Below, one piece after another: positions 57,911 to 64,000 of a stretch of 64,000 nt of DNA; position 1 is the first letter of the stretch; every line of letters starts with the position of its first letter. The notes beneath the pieces are model-generated. The model was not told the DNA's origin. It worked only from the letters and a program-made list of their open reading frames with translations, and did no database searches. This DNA comes from Limnobacter litoralis (GTDB lineage: Bacteria; Pseudomonadota; Gammaproteobacteria; Burkholderiales; Burkholderiaceae_B): positions 41,231 to 105,230 of the forward strand of contig NZ_BSOJ01000010.1 in NCBI RefSeq assembly GCF_030160455.1, read 5' to 3'. Made by a program: the position numbers and the translations under genes.

Positions 57911-59262
57911 GCCAAGGCCTCCTCGGGCTGGGCAACACCCGCCGGTTGCAGTTCAAGCACCAAGCGCTCGATGCCGTTGGCCCGCAGTCGCACTTCAAGA
58001 TCGTTGGGCGACACGATCACTTTCTCGACCAGCAGTTTGACGATGCGGGTCTGCTCGGCCGGAAACAGCTGGTCCCAAATCGTGTCGAGCCGCGTCATGG
58101 CGACCGTGACCTTGGCCTCGTCGAGACTGGGGTCCAGTTCGATGGCGCGCGGCAGGACGTCGCCCAAGAGAGTCGGCGATCGCAGGATCGAGCGCAGCTG
58201 GTCCAGCACGGCGGATTCGAGTTCGGCGGCCGGAAGTCGCGGCAGCCCCGATGCGCCCGCGTGCTCCTTGTTCTCGCGCTGCGGCACGTAATAGCGGTAG
58301 CGGCGGCCGTTCTTCTTGGTGGTGTGAAACGGTGACAAGGCCCGGCCGTCGTTGCCGAATACGATGCCCTTGAGCAGATACGGCACAGTCGCCCGGGTGG
58401 CATTGCCGCGCACCCGTCCGTTGGTAGCCAGGATGGCGTGCACCTGATCCCACAACGCGCGGTCGATGATGGGCGGGTGCTCGGCCTGGTACCACTGCTC
58501 CTTGTGGCGCAGTTCGCCGAGGTAGGTGCGGTTATTGAGCAGCTTGTAGATCAGCCCCTTGTCGATCGGCTTGCCTTCGCGGGTCTTGCCGTCCTGCGTG
58601 GTCCACGCCTTGGAGGTCACGCCGTCCAGCTTCAGCTCCTTGAACAACAGCGTCCCGGAGCCGAGTTCGACGAAACGCTGGAAGATGTGCCGAATGAGCT
58701 TGGCCTCGCGTTCGTTGGGCACTAGCCGCCGGTTCTCGACGTCGTAGCCGAGCGGCGGTACACCACCCATCCACATGCCCTTGCGCTTGCTGGCGGCGAT
58801 TTTGTCGCGGATGCGCTCGCCGGTGACCTCGCGCTCGAACTGGGCGAAGGACAGCAGGATGTTCAACATCAGCCGCCCCATCGACGTGGTGGTGTTGAAC
58901 TGCTGGGTGACCGACACGAAGGACACACCGTAGCGCTCGAACACCTCGACCATCTTGGAGAAGTCGGCAAGGCTGCGTGTCAGGCGGTCGATCTTGTAGA
59001 TGACGACCACATCGATCTTGCCGGCCTCGATGTCCGCCATCAGTCGCTTGAGTGCGGGACGATCCATGTTGCCGCCGGAGAACGCCGGATCATCATAGTC
59101 ATCGGCGACAGGAATCCAGCCCTCGGCGCGTTGGCTAGCAATGTAGGCATGACCGGCATCGCGCTGGGCGTCGATGGAGTTGTATTCCTGGTCCAGTCCC
59201 TCGTCGGTGGACTTGCGCGTGTAGACGGCGCAGCGCATACGGCGCTTCAAAACTTCGCTCAT
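57907..59262 (-). CDS. Serine site-specific recombinase
   Basis: Mid-size serine recombinase, 451 residues. The catalytic domain (about 8-150) has the nucleophile Ser in VYTRKSTDEG (about residue 18), then DRPALKRLMADIEAGKID and VIYKIDRLTRS. The Recombinase domain (about 165-290) includes KRKGMWMGGVPPLGYD. The zinc-ribbon position (about 300-340) reads GIVFGNDGRALSPFHTTKKN and has no Cys; the protein has a single Cys near its start, so a zinc knuckle is absent. Coupled by overlap to DUF2924. It may excise or integrate this module. Confidence 0.92.
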   Translation of the reverse strand: MSEVLKRRMRCAVYTRKSTDEGLDQEYNSIDAQRDAGHAYIASQRAEGWIPVADDYDDPAFSGGNMDRPALKRLMADIEAGKIDVVVIYKIDRLTRSLADFSKMVEVFERYGVSFVSVTQQFNTTTSMGRLMLNILLSFAQFEREVTGERIRDKIAASKRKGMWMGGVPPLGYDVENRRLVPNEREAKLIRHIFQRFVELGSGTLLFKELKLDGVTSKAWTTQDGKTREGKPIDKGLIYKLLNNRTYLGELRHKEQWYQAEHPPIIDRALWDQVHAILATNGRVRGNATRATVPYLLKGIVFGNDGRALSPFHTTKKNGRRYRYYVPQRENKEHAGASGLPRLPAAELESAVLDQLRSILRSPTLLGDVLPRAIELDPSLDEAKVTVAMTRLDTIWDQLFPAEQTRIVKLLVEKVIVSPNDLEVRLRANGIERLVLELQPAGVAQPEEALA

Positions 59263-59759
59263 CGCCGCGCTCCCTTCGTCGCCTTCGTCTTGGATGTGGC
59301 GGGAACCTTGAGCCCGAAGAACAGCGGCCCGGACCAGCGTGTTCCGGTGATCTCGCGGGCGATCATCGACAGGCTCGGGTACATCCGGCCCTGGAAGTCG
59401 TACTGGCCGTCCTGGGTCACGATCACGCGGTGCTCAACGCCCTGGTACTCACGGGTCAGCACGGTACCGGCTGCCGGTCGGTAGTCGCGATCGCGCTTCT
59501 TGACTTTGCCGGTCTCGATCAAGGATGCGATCCGGCGCTTGTTGCGCTCCAGCAGGCCTGCATCGACCTTGCGGAACTCCATCTCCTGCAGGCGGTAGGC
59601 AATGCGGCGCTCGAGAAACTGGCGGTTGTGGGTGGGCGTATCGCCGCCGAAGAGTCGCTGCCAGAGATGTTTGATTTCCGGCATAGCCAGCTCGGGCAGT
59701 CGTGCGATCTGCGCAGCCACCGAGGGTGGCGTGGTGAAGGTGCTTGTATTCGTTCTCAT
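59259..59759 (-). CDS. DUF2924 protein
   Basis: A 166-residue protein, partner of the recombinase and overlapping it by four bases. The core has PEIKHLWQRLFGGDTPTHNR then RRIAYRLQEMEF, and the second half has GTVLTREYQGVEHRVIVTQD and FQGRMYPSLSMIAREITGTR, a small DNA-mark-like fold. The gene order small protein-DUF2924-recombinase-HTH is a recurrent set on mobile elements. The molecular role is unknown. Confidence 0.85.
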   Translation of the reverse strand: MRTNTSTFTTPPSVAAQIARLPELAMPEIKHLWQRLFGGDTPTHNRQFLERRIAYRLQEMEFRKVDAGLLERNKRRIASLIETGKVKKRDRDYRPAAGTVLTREYQGVEHRVIVTQDGQYDFQGRMYPSLSMIAREITGTRWSGPLFFGLKVPATSKTKATKGARR

Positions 59760-59974
59760 CAGGACTCCGTTTTTGTGTTGTTGACGGTGTCTGAATGAAC
59801 GCTCTGGTTGCCATGAAAGCCAAGTAAAACTTCGCTATCTTCAGCACTATCTGCGGACCGGAGATGGTCAGCCAGTCGAAGGCGCGCGATCCCATTTGCC
59901 AGCAACGACGCGAGCTCGCGCCGACGCTGTTCGGGAGTCATCCGGTTGGGTGGTACTTGGTTGATTGCATGCAT
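59759..59974 (-). CDS. Small protein at the head of the recombinase module
   Basis: A 71-residue protein with one amphipathic helix, MTPEQRRRELASLLANGIAR, and a polar tail. It overlaps DUF2924 by one base. Similar short genes precede DUF2924 in other copies of this set. The function is unknown. A second in-frame ATG at residue 12 is possible. Confidence 0.6.
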   Translation of the reverse strand: MHAINQVPPNRMTPEQRRRELASLLANGIARLRLADHLRSADSAEDSEVLLGFHGNQSVHSDTVNNTKTES

Positions 59975-60145
59975 CGGTGTCGGTCCTCTCCGTCAAACTC
60001 GCTTGAATAGCGAAATTCTCCGGACGAACGCTGACCGACACCATGAGGGAGTTTCGGGCGCGGGCGTACTGGTGCGGGCCGCTGCGAATACGCAGTATCG
60101 GCGCAGCCAAAACGCCGTGTCGCCAGAGCCCAAACCGCGCGCGAA

Positions 60146-61360
60146 TCAGCCCGGCAAATGATGGGCCAGGACCGTTTTCATGAACTGGTTGCCCACGGGC
60201 GCGGACGACATCAGGTTCCTGATCTGCGCCCTGATCTGTTGAGCATCCGCCCCGGCCTTTGATGCCGCCTGCATCACGACCGAGTAGGCGTCGAGCACAT
60301 CGAGGCCGGTGATGTCATAGCCGTGACCGAGCGAAATCCAGCGTAGTGACGCAAGGCCGGCGGCGACAGCGAACTCCGGTTGACTCTCGGCAAAATCCCT
60401 GGCTGCGCGCGCCAGTGTGCGCGGGTCGGTCGGGTTGTGGGTGACCAACTCGATGGCAACGTCGAACAGGCCGGCATCCTTTGCGGCGGCGAACCACTTG
60501 CCTTCAGCGCCTGGGGTGCTGGCAATCAGATCGCGCAGGATCTGTTCCGGCAGAATGCCCGGATATTTTTTGGCGATGGCGCGAAAGGTGGCAAGGTTGG
60601 TCGTGCCTTGATTGGCTTCGATCGCATAGCGCCGGTACGCATCCTCTGCCATGCCCGACGACAACAGGATGGCTTCGCAGGCCTCGGCAATCTGCCAGCC
60701 CGGGTCGTTCAGACCGCGTGACTGCTCGGCATATCGAACCGCCTCCGCTTTCTTCCCCATCGCTGCCAGTGCTTTGACGCCCCACTGGCGGTCGTGCCAC
60801 CACTTGAAGGGCGCGCGCTCCAGCAGCGCCAGCAGTTGTTCGTGGCGGCCGGCGGCATACAGCGAAGCCAGGCATGCGCTCGTGCCCTTGAAAAAGCCGT
60901 GGCCGGAGGAGCGGGGACTCCAGACGTGTTCGACCAGCGGCAAGAACTCGTCGACCCACGCGAGCGCCATTTCCGGCGTGACGCACAACTCACCCCAGTG
61001 CTCCCCGAGGGATTCGATGTAGGGAATCTCGTCGTCCTGCAAGGCCTGCCACAGGCGTTCGAGCCAATGCTGTCGAACGCGCGGTTCGACATCAACCTTG
61101 GCAATGATCGGCACCAAGGTCTCGATGGCCTTATTGACCGCCGAACCCAGGGCGCCCGACGAACTGTCGACCTGCTCCAGCGCTGGCGAGAGCTTCTCCA
61201 GCAGGGTCACGGCACCCTCGGCCGCGAGCAGCGGCTCCTTGCGCGCGAACTGCTTGATTTCCGCGAGGGCTTCCTTGATACGCTGAATCGGCGTGTCAGA
61301 TCGCCAGCCGAAGGCGTGACGGCGGAAGCGGGAACTGAACTGCCATTTGTGCGCGCTCAT
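60146..61360 (-). CDS. Helical-repeat protein of unknown function
   Basis: A 404-residue soluble protein made almost entirely of helices. Repeated pairs such as EQLLALLERAPFKWWHDR and KALAAMGKKAEAVRYAEQ look like TPR/HEAT-type solenoid units. There is no signal peptide or membrane helix. It follows the metalloprotease gene by three bases and so belongs to the XRE-ImmA operon. It may be a scaffold or the effector/target of the protease. No family is recognised. Confidence 0.65.
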   Translation of the reverse strand: MSAHKWQFSSRFRRHAFGWRSDTPIQRIKEALAEIKQFARKEPLLAAEGAVTLLEKLSPALEQVDSSSGALGSAVNKAIETLVPIIAKVDVEPRVRQHWLERLWQALQDDEIPYIESLGEHWGELCVTPEMALAWVDEFLPLVEHVWSPRSSGHGFFKGTSACLASLYAAGRHEQLLALLERAPFKWWHDRQWGVKALAAMGKKAEAVRYAEQSRGLNDPGWQIAEACEAILLSSGMAEDAYRRYAIEANQGTTNLATFRAIAKKYPGILPEQILRDLIASTPGAEGKWFAAAKDAGLFDVAIELVTHNPTDPRTLARAARDFAESQPEFAVAAGLASLRWISLGHGYDITGLDVLDAYSVVMQAASKAGADAQQIRAQIRNLMSSAPVGNQFMKTVLAHHLPG

Positions 61361-61363
61361 GAT

Positions 61364-62275
61364 CTATCGCACCGGGTTTTGGCCGTTGCGGATGAATCGG
61401 TCGAAGGTGTCTTCCTCAGCCTCTTCATCCTCATGCCGAGGCCGCTGCCATTCGGCGTCGGGCATCAACAGCAGCGTCAGTGTGTAGTCGTACTGCCCCG
61501 CCACCCGGGTCATTTCGGTGACGGGCATGCTTGCGGGTTCGCGTGGAAACCAGCTCTGTGCCCGGCCCGTCTGTTGATCGCCTGCGTCCCAGCCGTTGTA
61601 GCTGTGAGCCAGCGCCTGGCGAGGCAACTCGATGGTGTTCTTGCGGGTGGCGAAGTAAGCGCCGGACCGAAGTGCTGCCTCGTTCGACTTGGCCCACAGC
61701 ATGTGATCATCCCGGCTGGCCACCAACACGGCGCGCTTCGGAGCGATTTCGGTCCAGCGCAAGGCGGCGGCTGTCAGCGAAACACCGTAGCGTTCGGCGC
61801 AGTGACCCAGCAGATCGAAGCTGATCGGCTGCCCATCCACCTGGCGCCGGAAATCATCCAGCGGCATCAACAGGGTCGAGGCGAACGAGTCGGATTCGGC
61901 CTCGATGTCGCGCCCATTGTTGTCCCCGGTTTCGATGTCGTCGCCACCGCACTCGAAGCGATCCTGTTGGTGGCGGTGCAGGAGGTAGTGTCCAAACTCG
62001 TGCGCAATGGTGAAACGCTTCCGACCTTCCGAGGCTGTTGCACTGTTGTAGAGGATCAGCCATTTCGAGCGCGACTTGTTGGCCGCCAACATGCCGTCGA
62101 AATCGTCCAGGTCTTCTCCCTGAACCTTGTCGATCGGCGAATCTGCAAAACACTGATGCGAGTACTCCAGCGCCAGCTCGTCGACCTTCACCGGAAATCG
62201 TTCGGTGCCAAGCACCGCGTTGAGCATCTTCGAGATGCGGTTGGCCTCGGCCATGGGCCTCTTCGCATCCGTCAT
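61364..62275 (-). CDS. ImmA/IrrE-family zinc metallopeptidase
   Basis: A 303-residue protease. The zinc motif is FTIAHEFGHYLLHRH (HExxH, about 92-106) with a third ligand Glu in EAESDSFASTLLMPLDD. In phage and ICE systems ImmA cleaves a repressor to induce the element. ATG 62275 overlaps the XRE stop by ATGA, so repressor and protease are translationally coupled, the arrangement of ImmR/ImmA pairs. A unit of this type usually controls the mobility or expression of neighbouring genes. Confidence 0.88.
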   Translation of the reverse strand: MTDAKRPMAEANRISKMLNAVLGTERFPVKVDELALEYSHQCFADSPIDKVQGEDLDDFDGMLAANKSRSKWLILYNSATASEGRKRFTIAHEFGHYLLHRHQQDRFECGGDDIETGDNNGRDIEAESDSFASTLLMPLDDFRRQVDGQPISFDLLGHCAERYGVSLTAAALRWTEIAPKRAVLVASRDDHMLWAKSNEAALRSGAYFATRKNTIELPRQALAHSYNGWDAGDQQTGRAQSWFPREPASMPVTEMTRVAGQYDYTLTLLLMPDAEWQRPRHEDEEAEEDTFDRFIRNGQNPVR

Positions 62276-62592
62276 TCGTCTTCCCACGCATCGAGGATTT
62301 TGCGGATCTTCTTCTTGTCCGGCTCGGACATGGCTTTGAACTTGCGGAAGAACGCTTCATCGAGCACGGCCTCGTCCGGCGTGGCCGAGGACTCCGTGAG
62401 CAGGAACTCGGTGGTGACCTCGAGCACAGCGGCGATCTTTCCGATCTTCTCTGCTGACGGCTTCGGATCGTCCTTGTTTTCCAGCTCCCAGATGTAGCTC
62501 TTGCTGGACTCGGTCAGCTCGGCCAATTGTTCAAGGCTGAGCTTTTTCTGCTTGCGCAGTGCACGGATCTTGTCGCCCAGGGGGGATGGCAC
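62272..62592 (-). CDS. XRE-family repressor
   Basis: A 106-residue HTH protein. The start is GTG with GAGGAG six bases upstream; an open frame continues much further back but has no support. The HTH (about 5-65) reads LGDKIRALRKQKKLSLEQL then ELTESSKSYIWELEN. The C-terminal part is helical (FFRKFKAMSEPDKKKIRKIL). It diverges from the damaged gene at 62798 across a palindromic operator, so it is most likely the repressor of both promoters, cleaved by the coupled ImmA-type protease. Confidence 0.88.
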   Translation of the reverse strand: MPSPLGDKIRALRKQKKLSLEQLAELTESSKSYIWELENKDDPKPSAEKIGKIAAVLEVTTEFLLTESSATPDEAVLDEAFFRKFKAMSEPDKKKIRKILDAWEDE

Positions 62593-62636
62593 CGTTTTCT
62601 CCTCATTCGTCTGCTTCAATCCAAAAATGATACCAC

Positions 62637-62714
62637 TACACCGAACAAAACTGTACCTGCTTGACAAACCACTATCCGACCGGAAATAATCTGAATCGTT
62701 CGGTACACCGAACG
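62637..62714. promoter_or_regulatory. XRE operator and divergent promoter
   Basis: A perfect 8-bp inverted repeat CGTTCGGT-AC-ACCGAACG spans 62697-62714. A half-match, TACACCGAAC, recurs at 62637-62646. On the + strand TTGACA (62661-62666) and AATAAT (62685-62690) form a promoter whose start would fall at the palindrome, so a bound repressor would block it. The second half-site lies ahead of the xre gene. Confidence 0.75.
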
Positions 62715-62797
62715 TTATCGGTCTGAAATCCCCAACAAGAAGACGGGGGCCTGGGCTGGTGCCAACCCAATCAAAACCTTGCAAAGGGGGAATGTCG

Positions 62798-63377
62798 ATG
62801 AACGATGCTGAAAATCTGTCCAAGCTGCTCGGCCACCTGCCGCCGGCAGTCTTCCGTGAATTCATGGTGGGGGAGTTCAGTCTGGCCATGCCGGAACTGG
62901 ACAAAAAGCAGGGCAAGCAGGAACAGCGCGCCGTCATGGAGTCGGTACTGTCGACCCTGACGGTGAGCGAGCGCCAGAAGATCGAGGAAGTGGCCGAGCG
63001 CATCGTGCTGCTGTCGGACGGCGCCGGGCAGGACGTCATCGAAGGCATCAGTCAGGACATCTTCGGCGACGCTGAAAAAAACGGCGTTTGCCGCCATCCC
63101 GAATCAATATGAACGCGCGCTGTGGCTTCACCTCCATGAGCCTGCACTGTTCGAGGAGGCATTGAACGCCCGTCAGGCCGACGTGTTCCGACAGAGCGCG
63201 TCGTGCTATTCCGGCTACGTCGCGCCCAAGGACCTCACGGTGCTGGACGACGCAGCAGCGCGGCAGGCATTCCATCAGGCCGTCGCTCAGCACCTTGGTT
63301 GCGCGGCGGACACTGTCGCCGTCCAGGTCTTCAAGCGGCTGCGCCCCAAAGGTAGCTTTCGAGTTCTTGTTGTGTAA
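62798..63377 (+). pseudogene. Frameshifted and truncated gene of unknown function, divergent from xre
   Basis: Two frames read one protein. The first (62798-63112) starts at ATG with GGGGG seven bases upstream and encodes 104 residues; it stops soon after an A7 run at 63075-63081. Removing one A joins it to the frame that runs to 63377, reading FAAIPNQYERALWLHLHEPAL through AVQVFKRLRP. That second frame has codon use like its neighbours and no start of its own. It then ends abruptly after RLRP with a short unrelated tail, suggesting a second break. No family name is offered. Confidence 0.6.
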
Positions 63378-63386
63378 TGCGGGTAC

Positions 63387-63908
63387 TCATAATGCCTTGA
63401 CCTTTTCGGCAATGATCATGAGTTCTTCTTTTGCGAACTCTGCCAATTGCTGCCAGAAATCCGTTGCGATGAACCGGATGAGCTTATCAAGCTGTTTCGA
63501 TCTGTAACCTTCTGGAAGATATGACTCTAGATCCCCCCTCGACAGGACAAAGAGATAATCCTCTCTTTTTGACCTTACGAAATCATTAACCGAGCGCTGC
63601 TCATCTTCAGTCAAGTCACTTCGCAATCTACGTCGCCGCCCTTTTATGTACTCCCAAAGTGTTCGCAAATCATCTATTGAACCTGAGGCGATAGCCTCCT
63701 CGAGCCGGTTAGCTAACGAGTCGCCATCTGTGCTCTTAGGATTGTCTACGACATCTGTCTTGATTTCCTGCTCATTCAGAGTAAACAGCGCCTTGATTTC
63801 AGCCGTTCCCAGTTGGTTCAAGTAATCGCGATCTGCGATTACGGCATACGGCACTTCGCATGCCTTGAGAATCGCCTCATAGGGGGCGAAGAACCCCTTT
63901 CCGCCCAC
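63387..63908 (-). pseudogene. Fragment of an OLD-family nuclease (C-terminal TOPRIM region)
   Basis: About 173 residues of the C-terminal part of an OLD/AAA-type ATP-dependent nuclease. ISVGGKGFFAPYEAIL and VPYAVIADRDYL contain the TOPRIM DxD; SRGDLESYLPEGY is the usual tail motif. The reading continues sensibly upstream for a few codons to about 63926, then meets an in-frame stop at 63951-63953, and no ATPase part precedes it. GC is clearly lower than in the genes to the left. It is a broken remnant from a different source. Confidence 0.65.
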
Positions 63909-64000
63909 ACTAATAATTTCGCACGTGCGGGTAGTTGACCTTGCCCTCGTTTAATGGATACGTTAACTCGAACTATGCAGCCTTCCCGTTGAGGGATTTG
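63909..64000. other. Right-edge junction, no gene supported
   Basis: The sequence that should hold the N-terminal part of the OLD gene is replaced. A perfect palindrome CGCACGTGCG is at 63920-63929. The reverse strand has a short frame ending at 63973 (KSLNGKAA then stop) that could be the tail of a transposase, but 28 bases cannot prove it. Confidence 0.3.

Noticed and set aside
60794..62497. 567-residue + strand frame
   Set aside because: Antisense to the metalloprotease and helical-repeat genes, which have clear motifs and overlaps; high GC keeps the opposite frame open.
63074..63081. A AAA AAC heptamer as a programmed -1 frameshift site
   Set aside because: The phase is right for -1 slippage, but the -1 frame stops after a short meaningless peptide; the sensible continuation needs +1 or loss of one A.
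53768..64000. Direct repeat of the ssrA 3' end (attR)
   Set aside because: No second copy of the T-arm/acceptor sequence was found in the window; it could lie beyond the right edge.

Overview
The first 53.4 kb is the chromosome of a betaproteobacterium, most likely in the Burkholderiales. The evidence is gene order: gyrA-serC-pheA-hisC-tyrA-aroA-cmk-rpsA-ihfB-lapA-lapB-rfaE1-hldD is the characteristic betaproteobacterial run, and a BPSS1780-type membrane protein, a stand-alone HldA-type heptose kinase, HemJ instead of HemG or HemY, and a one-piece tmRNA with tag ANDEQFALAA all fit. Codon use and base composition (middling GC) would suit a Limnobacter-like organism, but the genus is a guess.

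Layout. 1-2.9 kb: isoprenoid operon xseB-ispA-dxs (dxs is cut by the left edge). 3-8.8 kb: a lineage-specific patch with a Rieske oxygenase, a ZIP metal transporter with an MmyB-type regulator, a methyltransferase, and a LysR/decarboxylating-dehydrogenase divergent pair. 8.8-16.7 kb: polA and a LOG-family protein (back to back), thrB, a membrane protein, a UvrD-type helicase and a small lipoprotein. 16.8-24 kb: leuS-lptE-holA-proA-hemJ-rlmL on one strand. 24-31.6 kb: glutathione peroxidase, pilT, the PLP-homeostasis protein, proC, ubiA, oxyR, ridA, recG. 31.6-33.8 kb: the rpsP-rimM-trmD-rplS operon with a strong predicted terminator between rpsP and rimM. 34.5-49.7 kb: the gyrA-to-hldD supercluster (aromatic amino acid, serine and histidine synthesis, translation, LPS heptose synthesis and LPS quality control). 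49.8-53.4 kb: an amidohydrolase, an OmpA/RmpM-like wall-binding protein, ubiG and gph.

At 53.40-53.77 kb lies ssrA (tmRNA) with its own promoter and terminator. Beyond it the character changes: from about 53.8 kb to the right edge there are no housekeeping genes, GC rises in most genes, and the content is accessory. It contains (a) an HTH protein, a 48-residue small ORF and an 812-residue DUF4238/SEC-C protein in tandem; (b) a reverse-strand serine-recombinase module (small protein, DUF2924, recombinase, HTH protein); (c) an XRE regulator, an ImmA/IrrE-type metalloprotease and a helical-repeat protein, divergent from a damaged gene and separated from it by a perfect palindromic operator; and (d) a low-GC fragment of an OLD-family TOPRIM nuclease, itself broken near the right edge. 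I read this as a genomic island beside ssrA assembled from several insertions. The best candidates for something undescribed are cassette (a), with a large multidomain protein of unknown role, and cassette (c).

No CRISPR array, rRNA or tRNA was seen.
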